A stretch of DNA of 12,942 nt from Candidatus Sigynarchaeota archaeon (GTDB lineage Archaea > Asgardarchaeota > Lokiarchaeia > Sigynarchaeales > Sigynarchaeaceae): NCBI GenBank assembly GCA_030587525.1, contig JAUQYW010000558.1:1-12942 (forward strand), in the 5' to 3' direction. The number at the start of each line of letters is the position of its first letter. Within the stretch, counting starts at the first letter, position 1. The notes under the pieces are model-generated. The model searched no databases, was not told where the DNA came from, and saw only the letters and a program-made list of their open reading frames with translations. Made by a program: the position numbers and the translations under genes. Positions 1-7,922 of the stretch are shown here, piece after piece.

Positions 1-66
1 GATTATCTAGAAAAGAAAGCCCACTTCTTGAGAAAATTCAATATCGAACAAGATCTAAAACCATAA
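1..66 (+). CDS. Possible 3' end of an upstream gene (partial)
   Basis: Frame 1 is open from the window edge to a TAA at 64-66, giving 21 residues (DYLEKKAHFLRKFNIEQDLK then P). It is charged, and reads like a normal protein tail. A T-rich tract that looks like a terminator follows 15 bases later, which supports a gene ending here. Another frame (from base 3) also stays open to about base 71, so the frame choice is not certain. No family can be recognised from such a short piece. Confidence 0.3.
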   Translation, partial: DYLEKKAHFLRKFNIEQDLKP

Positions 67-77
67 GCTAAACAAAG

Positions 78-98
78 GTCTTATTTTTTATTTTTTTC
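78..98 (+). terminator. T-rich transcription terminator-like tract
   Basis: Bases 81-97 are T except for two A residues, directly downstream of the TAA at 64-66. No strong hairpin precedes it. Intrinsic termination at U-rich tracts without a stem is typical of archaea. It would end transcription of a gene entering from the left and so separate it from the defence operon. Confidence 0.4.
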
Positions 99-119
99 AA
101 TAAATCGTGAGATTACACC

Positions 120-257
120 TCATTTCTTATCTTTTTCTGAGATTAACGCATCATCCAGCGGCACGTATCTCTCGTAGTTGGCGATAGTCGTCCTTGTCAC
201 ATGATGAATCCCTATTCGGAACCAAATCTAACAGGATCAAGTTGCGAAGGGATGACA
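120..257 (-). pseudogene. Decayed C-terminal end of a tyrosine recombinase (integrase)
   Basis: Read on the minus strand, one frame gives CHPFAT (240-257), two stops (TGA 237-239, TAG 228-230), then RIGIHHVTRTTIANYERYV, PLDDA and about ten more residues to a TGA at 120-122. Tyrosine recombinases carry an RHxFAT box, then roughly 30 residues later a GH...TT...Y segment with the catalytic tyrosine. Here the box has C for R (TGT, one transition from CGT). The HH/TT/Y spacing fits approximately, with Tyr candidates at 174-176 and 165-167. Shifting frame by one base after FAT gives LILLDLV (220-240), which suits the helix normally following this box, so a one-base deletion is likely. The N-terminal part of such a protein is absent: the space is occupied by the helicase gene. 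The match is by eye on a short stretch, so it remains tentative. Confidence 0.4.
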
Positions 258-317
258 CACTATTCCGTTGTTAAAACCATAGTATTCAAATGGACTGAGA
301 TGGAAATTTGGAATTAT

Positions 318-328
318 TGTTTTATAGA
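318..328 (+). promoter_or_regulatory. Candidate TATA-like box for the operon
   Basis: The stretch TGTTTTATAGA lies with its TATA-like core (about 320-326) about 24 bases before the ATG at 347. An archaeal TATA box sits roughly 26 bases before the transcription start, so this placement would give a leaderless or nearly leaderless mRNA starting close to 347-350. That fits the lack of a convincing Shine-Dalgarno site before this ATG. Bases 258-317 show no other clear regulatory structure. Confidence 0.25.
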
Positions 329-346
329 AATTTCTCGCGATGGGAT

Positions 347-3300
347 ATGGAACCACTATTCAGCATCGGCCAAGTCGTGAGCGCGAGGAATCGACTTTGG
401 CGCATCGAGCAAGTCATCAACCAGCAATCCACCTTTGAAAAGGATGCCATCCTCAATCTATTGCAAGTATCCAGCATCGATGGAAAATATAGCCGCTGCT
501 GCTTGCTCGTCAACGCAGTAAAGAAAGAAGGCGATAAAGAGAGGGTCGTTCCGTTCGAGAAGATCGAATTGGCGAAGATCCCATATCCCGACGTGAAAAA
601 ACTGGGAAATCCAGATTTCCAGAAGGTACTCATCCAGGCGATGCGTTTTGACTTGATCTTCGGAATATCGAATTTCATCAGCCTTTCGAACAGCAAGGTC
701 ATCCCGGTCTCCTACCAGATGGTGCCGGTGCTTATGGCGATGGCGCAGGAGCACGTGCGGTTGCTCATCGCGGACGATGTCGGCTTGGGGAAGACGATCG
801 AGGCGGGATTGATCATCCAGGAATTGTTTGGTCGCAAGAAGATCAATCGGGTGATGTTCGTGGTTCCCGCGAGCATTCGGGAGCAGTGGCAGTCGATCTT
901 GCTTCGGTTCTTCGGCATCGACGCGAAGATCTTGTCCCGCCAGACCTTGAAGTCGCTACAGAAGGAATTGATCAGCGGCGGGGAGCCGTGGGGCTATTAT
1001 AACTTCATCATCGTCTCGCCCGAATATCTAATACATAAAGATATGGAAACGCTGGAGCGAGCCGTCCAATTTCCATTCGACATCATCGTCATCGACGAAG
1101 CGCACAACGTGGCGAAACCACGATACATGGTGGACGAGAAAGGAACGAAGAAGAGCAAGCTACTGTATCGGATGGCAACCCGCTTGGCCAAATATCCAGG
1201 GTTGTTGATGCTCACCGCGACGCCGCACAACGGTTACCACGAGAGCTTCGCGAGCTTGATCCACTTGTTGAAATCTGATCTCGTGGATAGCGAGCACGAG
1301 TTCAAGATAAATAAGGAGGTCGCGAAGAAGTACATCTGCCAGCGACGGAAGGAGGACGTGATCGAGTGGATGGATCCTGTCGAGCGAGAATCCCTCTTCC
1401 CGAAGGTGCATAACAAGGAAGTCTTCATAACGCCATCGGACGAGTTCAAGGCCGTGCTGCCGCTGATCGATAAATACTCGAAGCTGGTGTCCGAGCAATC
1501 GCAGAAGGATACCGAGGGCGTCCGGTTCATCAAGTTGTGGTCCATCATCCACATGTACCGCCGGTTAATCAGCAGCCCGCATGCGCTCGTGAAGACCATC
1601 GAGAACAAGACAAAGGACGATGCATCCGTTTCTGGAGAGGCGTTGATCGATCCCAACAAGCTCGGGCGGGAAGAATTGGATGATTACCTGGAACGTACCA
1701 GGGAAAATATAACCGACGTCGGCACCGATCAAGAACTGGAGGAAAGCGAGGTCGATCGCAAGAACGACTCGGAGATCGGTGGCATCAAGCTCGACGCGGA
1801 GATCAAGAAAGTCCTCGCGGAGATCAAGGTTGCCGCGACGAGGCTGCTCGGCTATGGCAACGACGCGAAGCTGGATCATTTCTACAACAATGTGCTGCCA
1901 GAGCTTGTCGAGAAAAGCACCAAGATCATCATATTCACGCGGTACATCGACACCGCGAAATACCTTGCCGCGGAATTCAAGCGACTCGCGAATACCATGA
2001 AGGTGCTGCAAGGCATCAACGTGATGGAGATCGTCGGGACCGACCCCGAACACTTGCGGCGGGAAAAATACAAGGAGTTTCTCGCCTGGGACAAGGGTCT
2101 CCTGGTTGCCACGGACTGCATGTCCGAGGGTATCGACTTGCAATACTCGTCCAACATCGTCGTGAACTGGGAACTCACGTGGAACCCCAACCGGCTCAAG
2201 CAGCGCAACGGGCGCGTCGACCGGTTCGGCCAGCCGAAAAAGGACGTGTACATCCGGACGTTGATCATGAGCGATACGATCGAGATTGCTATCCTGGATC
2301 TCTTGTACCAGAAGATCACGAGCATCGGGGGCGATCTCGGCCACGTACCAAAGTGCTTTGGCAATCTCGATTTGATCGGCGACATCATCACCCAGTACTT
2401 CCAGAAAAACCAAGTCATACGATTCGGCAAGAAGAACAAGGAAGAACGATACACCCCGCTTGATTACTGGTTGAAAACGGGCGAGGAATCGGAGAAATTC
2501 CTGCGGGAGCATTTCAACGTCGACTTTAACGTCGTGGTCGATGATGACTCGTTCTACGGCCAGACCACCGTCGATTTCAAGGACGTGCAGGAACGCATGA
2601 AGGCGATGCAGGAGTCGATCGGCGACATCAAGGACTTGCTCGTCTTCCTGCAGAAAGCGTTGCCGTTCTTCGGCTCGTCGATCGCGGTGGTGAACCAGAA
2701 GGACTTCCCGAAGGACAAGGTGTTCAAGGTCACGCTCGGGGAGAAGGTAGCACGCATGATGCCGGGGGATAGGAAGGACACGGGCGAGTACCTGGTCACG
2801 ATCGACCCGATCTTCGGTTCCCGCAATTCCCAAGTCGAAACGCTGAGCTTGAAGTCGCCGGTGTTGAACGTAATGATCGACCTCGTCAAGGAACGCGGCT
2901 TCTTGTCAGTAGACGAGTTCTACGGGCGCACCGCGGCCGCTGCGACGGCACTCGTGGAGGAAACCGTCGCCATCATCTATTTCAAGATCCGTTACCTCGT
3001 GAACACGAAGGATTCCTCGCTCATGGAGGAGTTGTTACCGATCGGCTTTAAAGTCTTCGACGAGGCCGAATCGAAGGGTGGGAAGCCCGTGCTGCCTAAG
3101 CCGAAAACGGACCAGCTCTGGAAGGAGTTCATCTCGGGAAGTACTGGGAACTATCCAGGTTCCGCGAAGCAGGTGCAAGATGATCTCGGATTCTTGCTCC
3201 GCAGGACGGACTTGGCTAATGCCGTCGATAAAGCGTTTGCAGATCGCTTGATTGCCGTGAAAAACGAGTCGAAAGCCTTGAAGAAGAAATTGCTCGACAA

Positions 3301-3403
3301 GAGCCTCGCGACCGAGCAAGATCTCGCGGGGATGGACGACATCAGCATCATCTCAAAAGATCCGATAAGCATCACGATGTTCTACCCGAAGGGAGGACGG
3401 TAA
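347..3403 (+). CDS. drmD: SNF2/RapA-family helicase, DISARM DrmD-like
   Basis: This encodes an ATP-driven DNA translocase of the SNF2 (RapA/HepA-like) superfamily 2, 1018 residues from the ATG at 347. Seen motifs: Walker A in ADDVGLGKTIEAG (GLGKT about 146-150), DEAH 250-253, motif III LTATP 289-293, motif V ATDCMSEGIDLQ 588-599, motif VI KQRNGRVDRFGQ 618-629. All key residues are intact. A charged linker of roughly 75 residues (about 417-490) separates the two RecA lobes, and a helical C-terminal region of about 380 residues follows the motor. A TTG at 308 in the same frame would add 13 residues; I prefer 347 because MEPLFSIGQVV resembles a natural start and a TATA-like box lies just before it. 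Length, family and position directly before a PglX-like methylase match DrmD of class 1 DISARM, where it is thought to act on invading DNA. BrxHII-type BREX helicases are the main alternative, but no BREX hallmark gene is visible here. Confidence 0.85.
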   Translation: MEPLFSIGQVVSARNRLWRIEQVINQQSTFEKDAILNLLQVSSIDGKYSRCCLLVNAVKKEGDKERVVPFEKIELAKIPYPDVKKLGNPDFQKVLIQAMRFDLIFGISNFISLSNSKVIPVSYQMVPVLMAMAQEHVRLLIADDVGLGKTIEAGLIIQELFGRKKINRVMFVVPASIREQWQSILLRFFGIDAKILSRQTLKSLQKELISGGEPWGYYNFIIVSPEYLIHKDMETLERAVQFPFDIIVIDEAHNVAKPRYMVDEKGTKKSKLLYRMATRLAKYPGLLMLTATPHNGYHESFASLIHLLKSDLVDSEHEFKINKEVAKKYICQRRKEDVIEWMDPVERESLFPKVHNKEVFITPSDEFKAVLPLIDKYSKLVSEQSQKDTEGVRFIKLWSIIHMYRRLISSPHALVKTIENKTKDDASVSGEALIDPNKLGREELDDYLERTRENITDVGTDQELEESEVDRKNDSEIGGIKLDAEIKKVLAEIKVAATRLLGYGNDAKLDHFYNNVLPELVEKSTKIIIFTRYIDTAKYLAAEFKRLANTMKVLQGINVMEIVGTDPEHLRREKYKEFLAWDKGLLVATDCMSEGIDLQYSSNIVVNWELTWNPNRLKQRNGRVDRFGQPKKDVYIRTLIMSDTIEIAILDLLYQKITSIGGDLGHVPKCFGNLDLIGDIITQYFQKNQVIRFGKKNKEERYTPLDYWLKTGEESEKFLREHFNVDFNVVVDDDSFYGQTTVDFKDVQERMKAMQESIGDIKDLLVFLQKALPFFGSSIAVVNQKDFPKDKVFKVTLGEKVARMMPGDRKDTGEYLVTIDPIFGSRNSQVETLSLKSPVLNVMIDLVKERGFLSVDEFYGRTAAAATALVEETVAIIYFKIRYLVNTKDSSLMEELLPIGFKVFDEAESKGGKPVLPKPKTDQLWKEFISGSTGNYPGSAKQVQDDLGFLLRRTDLANAVDKAFADRLIAVKNESKALKKKLLDKSLATEQDLAGMDDISIISKDPISITMFYPKGGR
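3392..3396 (+). promoter_or_regulatory. Shine-Dalgarno site of the methylase gene
   Basis: GGAGG lies inside the last codons of the upstream helicase gene, ten bases before the ATG at 3407. It fixes that ATG as the start and indicates translation of the methylase from the same transcript. Confidence 0.6.
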
Positions 3404-3406
3404 ACT

Positions 3407-6400
3407 ATGGGCATATTAACACCATTGCGGCACGTCGAGACGAGCGGTGGATTCTTTACCAACAACCTGGTGACCAAGATACGAGATGCGCCGAAGGATA
3501 TCAAGGAAGTCCAGTGGCCGACGTTCGGGCCGGAGCCACAAAAGGAGCACGAGCGATACAAGGAAACGTGGGAATGGGTGAAACTCACCTACGACGAGAT
3601 CGCGAAGAACATCGACGGGTTCGATGCGAAGCAGCGATACGAGAAATGGATCAAGCCGATGTTCCAGAAATTGAACATAACGCTGGAACCGAGGAAGGCT
3701 ATCGACGTGGGCAGCTTAAGCGAGGAAAAACGAGAAAGCGTTTTAACAAAAATAGTAATTTCCCATCAAGTCAAGGAACACCCGACCCTGGCCGTGCATA
3801 TCGTCGCCGAGGAGGGCTTCGATGAAACCGTCCCCGCGAATTACCAGAAGAAATCGCATCATGATCACTTGCAGCGCTCTTTACTATTGCAACAAGGAAT
3901 GACGTGGGGGTTTCTCACGAACGGGAAACAAGTCCGACTACTTGGCCAGTTTTCCAACATTTATGCCAAAGGATACGTGGAATTCGATCTGGACGGGATC
4001 ATCGTCGAACGGGACGAGCCCGAGTTTCGGGTGTTCTATTGTTTTTTGCACGAGTCGCGGTTTGACGACACGTTCAGCCTGGATCCGACCATGTGGATTA
4101 ATAAGATGAAAAAGCAATGGGAAGACGCGCAGAAAAAGAGAGTACAAGGAGAACCCGTTGTTATCGACGGCAATAAGAATGACCACGAGAACACAATAGA
4201 CGAATCCAGCTCGGATAAGGATATAGAGACCGAAGACGAGGATTTGGACGAAAAATCAAGTGATGAAAGTGATCAGGCGCCTTCCGAAGCTGAAAGTGAG
4301 GAGATCGAAGATGAGAGTGATTCAAGTAAACCAGCAATTGATGTTTTGGACGAGCGCGTTATGGCAATTACCCTACAGGCGATTGATTCATTGGTTAAGC
4401 GGGTAAAAGTAAGAGGCACAAGTTCTGTTTCAGGCAAGGATTCCGAAGAGTACATCAAAATTCTAGCAAAAGGGAGCCTTGATGTTGGGTCTTTTGGCCG
4501 AGATTTTTTATTGAAACAATTTGAAGCCATTATCAAAGAAATTAATGAGAATAAAACTATCTTGAAGCGAATGCAAGACTTGAGCCAATCCCAAGGTATT
4601 GAAATCGGAAAAGAACTCCGGAAGAATGTGCGCGAGGCATTACAATCATTGGGCGAGGGGCTCATCCAATCTGATTTAGCATTTGCACAAGCGATCTTGG
4701 GTGGGAAAATTGATATCCGTGCATTCTTTCAAGATTTATTGCGTATTATCTATCGTATCATTTTCGTGCTGTATGCAGAGGCGCAAAAACTACTTCCAGA
4801 CGAGAATTCACCCTATTATGATATATTAAGTCTGACAGCATTAAAGAAAATAGCGGAGAAAACCATCCGAGACGACCAGAACACGGATTTATGGAACAGA
4901 TTGTTCCTACTCTTTAATTTTTTGAATAATGGGGAATTATCTCTTGGTATCAACGCATTCGGAGGAGATCTATTTGATAATGAGAATTTAAAGATAATTC
5001 TCGATTCAAAATTCCATCTTTCCATCACGAATAGCACATTCCTATATGCGATTCAAAAACTCACGATTGCGGAAATCGACGTGGGCTGGTTACCCATAAG
5101 TTACAAAGAGGATGAAATGGGCGCGGAAGAGATTGGGAGTATATACGAATCTTTGCTTGACTTTCAACCAGAATACGTGCAGAAAGATTCGCCTACATAT
5201 CATTTCGTCCTGAATGAGATCAACACTGAGCGAAAAGGTAGTGGTACGTATTACACCCCAAAAGGATTGATCAATATCCTGTTAAATACTGCGTTAAAAC
5301 CTGTAGTTGAGAAGAATCTGGAAAAACTGAAAACAAAAGAAGAAAAAATTTCCTGCCTTCTTGATTTGAAGGTTTGTGATCCTGCTTGTGGGAGTGGTTC
5401 TTTTTTACTTGCTTCAATAGACTACCTGGGAAAAAATCTTGCACAAATACAAGCAGGCTATGAAGCACCAGACTTAGATGTCCTTAGAGAATGCCGTAGA
5501 AAAGTGTTACAGCATTGTATTTATGGCGTTGATTTGAATCCAATGGCACTTGAATTAGCGAAAGTTTCGTTATGGTTGAAAGCCGCAGTGAAGGACAAGC
5601 CGCTTAACTTTTTAGATAGTCACCTTAAAGTCGGCAATTCACTCATCGGTTTCACAAGAGAACAAGAATCCTTGAATATTAATTCAAAATCGTTCAATTT
5701 CGTGAAAGGAGAAGCAAAAACAGGCATTCCAGATGAAAACAAGGAGCTAAAAAAACTGATCCAAGAAAAATTAAAAGTATTTTCTCAAAAATCAAAGATG
5801 GCAAAAGGAAAGCCTCAACAAACACTCTTTTCATATGCAGATTCCAAAAAATTTTCACGCACTGCAGAATCCGTATATGAAATGGATGAGAACACTATCG
5901 AGCAGCTCAAAACAAAAAAATCATGTTACTTGAAGCTGAAAGCATCTAATTCCTGGAAAAATCTCAATCTTCAAGCGAATTTATGGACGGCTTCTTATTT
6001 TTGGAGAACAGACGATGGATTTATTTCTGAAATTCCTACGGATGATATTCTTTGGAAAGTAAAACAAGAGAGAATAGATGATCAAGATAAGACGGTTACT
6101 GAAACTAATAATTTAACAAAAGAATACAATTTTTTCAACTGGTATATGGAATTTCCTGAGGTTTTTCAGCGAAATAATCCAGGATTCAATTGCGTATTAA
6201 TGAATCCACCATGGGATATTCTCAGGTTAAACCAGATGGAATTTTTCGCGAATCGAGATGAATCAGTTTGTAGGACTCAGAACAAATCACTACGAGAAAA
6301 ACAAATTCTTCAATTAAAGGAAGAGAATAAAAAAATTCATTCGGAATATGTACAAGAATATCAAAAAATCAAGAAAATGGGTTATTATTTTAAAGAATGT

Positions 6401-7897
6401 GAGAATTATAAATTTACAGCGACTGGATCTATGGAATTATGTGGATTGTTTATTGAACGTGCATTATCTCTTATACAACATTCGGGAAAAATCGGTTGCC
6501 TTTCGCAAATGTCAATTTTAACAGGAGATCGATTATCTCCTTTCTTTAAACACTTGGTCAGTAATGGCTTTATTGACGATATATTTAGTTTTATCAACGA
6601 ACGTTTCATCTTTCCCGCTGTCGTTCATAATCTTCAATTTTGCGTTTTAGCAATGGGGAAGGATGATTCCATCAAAGGGAAAAAAATTAAGAGTGCATTC
6701 TACACATGGGATATTAAAAAATTACAACGATCTTTAGAAAATTTCAATGATGGAATTTTGGATGATGAATTCGCAGATCGTGAGATGAAGGAAGGGGGAT
6801 CTATAATGGAAATTTCACCGGAAGATTTTCGGCTAATCAATCCAAATTCTTTTACATGTCCCATCTTCCGCCGAAACCGAGACATGCAATTAATTAAGAA
6901 ACTTTACCAGAATGCCCATATTCTTGTGAAAAAGGACGATTCTGGAAGGATAATTCAGAATGAATGGGGAATCAAATTTACAAGATTATTAGATGGTTCT
7001 GGCGATTCTGGACTTTTTAAAACAAAGGAGCAGATAGCATCAGTGGGTGCGAAACCATTAATACCCGGGATTGAGGGAGGTATATGGCAAAACGACGCAG
7101 GGGTTAGATTCTTGCCTTTGTATGGTGGAAGTTCTATTTGGTATTATGATCATAGATATTACGAAGTAAGTCCGAAAAAAGAGAAAGGGAAAAAACGAAA
7201 AGCTAATTATTTGCATGTTACAGAAAACCAGCATCAAAATCCTAATTATTTCCATGTACCCATGTATTGGGTCGAAGACAAAGATGCTTTCAAAAATCTA
7301 CCTTTAGATTGGAAATTTGATTGGTTTTTTGGATACAGAAATATCTCATCTTTGATGGGACAAAGGACATTTATAATCGCACCTATTCCGAAAGCGCCTG
7401 CTGTACATAGCCTTCCGGTTATCACTTTTTCTGAGTTTAAGAAGAAAGTAATATGCTTTCTCGCAAATCTTGCTTCGCTCATTTTTGATTATATCGTTCG
7501 CAATAAAATTTCGGGCAATAATATGACATTTTTTGTTATTGAACAAATCCCGGTAATAAATGAAGATAAGTATTCAAAATTAATACTCGATGAAATTCAG
7601 AAACGCGTAATTGAACTTGTTTACACTGCAAATGATATGAAACCATTCGCTATGGATTTTGGATTGCAGATAATGCAGCCGCCATATTCTTGGGATACAG
7701 ATAGAAGAAAAGAATTGATTGCTGAATTAGATGCAATATTCGCCCTCCTATATGGACTCTCGAAAGACGATTTAATATACATTCTTCACACATTTTACAC
7801 ACTTGAAAAATATGAATTGACTAGATATGGCGAATTTCTTACGAAAATGATGGTTCTAAAAGCTTATGATAAACTGAGTGTGTTGATATCCAAGTAA
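3407..7897 (+). CDS. drmMI: Large Eco57I/PglX-type adenine-N6 DNA methyltransferase, DISARM DrmMI-like
   Basis: The product (1496 residues) should transfer a methyl group from S-adenosylmethionine to adenine N6 in a specific DNA site, marking host DNA as self. Residues 1-245 form an N-terminal module with the WGFLTNGKQVRLL segment (167-179) common in type IIG-like and PglX-like enzymes; I see no clear nuclease DxnExK triad. Residues 259-308 are a very acidic Asp/Glu/Ser linker. A helical region follows, then the methylase core: GSGTYYTP (611-618, motif X), DPACGSGSF (658-666, motif I, SAM binding), YGVDLNPMALELA (706-718, motif II), NPPW (933-936, catalytic motif IV). Residues from about 1150 to the end include a probable target-recognition region (RNISSLMGQRTFI, 1311-1323). 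The gene starts three bases after drmD. From about 4140 onward its base composition becomes AT-rich, unlike its own 5' end and its neighbours. It is long for a DrmMI/PglX protein, partly owing to the acidic linker. A BREX-type PglX is the alternative identity. Confidence 0.85.
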   Translation: MGILTPLRHVETSGGFFTNNLVTKIRDAPKDIKEVQWPTFGPEPQKEHERYKETWEWVKLTYDEIAKNIDGFDAKQRYEKWIKPMFQKLNITLEPRKAIDVGSLSEEKRESVLTKIVISHQVKEHPTLAVHIVAEEGFDETVPANYQKKSHHDHLQRSLLLQQGMTWGFLTNGKQVRLLGQFSNIYAKGYVEFDLDGIIVERDEPEFRVFYCFLHESRFDDTFSLDPTMWINKMKKQWEDAQKKRVQGEPVVIDGNKNDHENTIDESSSDKDIETEDEDLDEKSSDESDQAPSEAESEEIEDESDSSKPAIDVLDERVMAITLQAIDSLVKRVKVRGTSSVSGKDSEEYIKILAKGSLDVGSFGRDFLLKQFEAIIKEINENKTILKRMQDLSQSQGIEIGKELRKNVREALQSLGEGLIQSDLAFAQAILGGKIDIRAFFQDLLRIIYRIIFVLYAEAQKLLPDENSPYYDILSLTALKKIAEKTIRDDQNTDLWNRLFLLFNFLNNGELSLGINAFGGDLFDNENLKIILDSKFHLSITNSTFLYAIQKLTIAEIDVGWLPISYKEDEMGAEEIGSIYESLLDFQPEYVQKDSPTYHFVLNEINTERKGSGTYYTPKGLINILLNTALKPVVEKNLEKLKTKEEKISCLLDLKVCDPACGSGSFLLASIDYLGKNLAQIQAGYEAPDLDVLRECRRKVLQHCIYGVDLNPMALELAKVSLWLKAAVKDKPLNFLDSHLKVGNSLIGFTREQESLNINSKSFNFVKGEAKTGIPDENKELKKLIQEKLKVFSQKSKMAKGKPQQTLFSYADSKKFSRTAESVYEMDENTIEQLKTKKSCYLKLKASNSWKNLNLQANLWTASYFWRTDDGFISEIPTDDILWKVKQERIDDQDKTVTETNNLTKEYNFFNWYMEFPEVFQRNNPGFNCVLMNPPWDILRLNQMEFFANRDESVCRTQNKSLREKQILQLKEENKKIHSEYVQEYQKIKKMGYYFKECENYKFTATGSMELCGLFIERALSLIQHSGKIGCLSQMSILTGDRLSPFFKHLVSNGFIDDIFSFINERFIFPAVVHNLQFCVLAMGKDDSIKGKKIKSAFYTWDIKKLQRSLENFNDGILDDEFADREMKEGGSIMEISPEDFRLINPNSFTCPIFRRNRDMQLIKKLYQNAHILVKKDDSGRIIQNEWGIKFTRLLDGSGDSGLFKTKEQIASVGAKPLIPGIEGGIWQNDAGVRFLPLYGGSSIWYYDHRYYEVSPKKEKGKKRKANYLHVTENQHQNPNYFHVPMYWVEDKDAFKNLPLDWKFDWFFGYRNISSLMGQRTFIIAPIPKAPAVHSLPVITFSEFKKKVICFLANLASLIFDYIVRNKISGNNMTFFVIEQIPVINEDKYSKLILDEIQKRVIELVYTANDMKPFAMDFGLQIMQPPYSWDTDRRKELIAELDAIFALLYGLSKDDLIYILHTFYTLEKYELTRYGEFLTKMMVLKAYDKLSVLISK
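4163..4330 (+). other. Acidic low-complexity linker within the methyltransferase
   Basis: Codons about 253-308 of the methylase encode mostly Asp, Glu and Ser (for example SSSDKDIETEDEDLDE, then several similar runs). Such a stretch is almost certainly disordered and strongly negative. It separates the N-terminal module from the rest of the enzyme. It lies at the place where the DNA switches from GC-rich to AT-rich, so it may be the join between two parts of different origin. Confidence 0.7.
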
Positions 7898-7910
7898 AAA
7901 ACGACAGTTT

Positions 7911-7916
7911 AGAGGG
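7911..7916 (+). promoter_or_regulatory. Shine-Dalgarno site of the DEAH/DUF1998 gene
   Basis: AGAGGG lies six bases before the ATG at 7923, in the 25-base gap after the methylase stop. The gap holds no terminator-like T tract, so the helicase gene is probably read from the same mRNA. The site supports 7923 as the start. Confidence 0.5.
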
Positions 7917-7922
7917 CTGAAG

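Noticed and set aside
1565..2833. 422-codon open frame on the minus strand
   Set aside because: It lies wholly within the helicase gene, which carries conserved motifs on the + strand. Its Val/Leu/Arg/Asp/His-rich composition is what the reverse strand of GC-biased codons gives. No motif was recognised.
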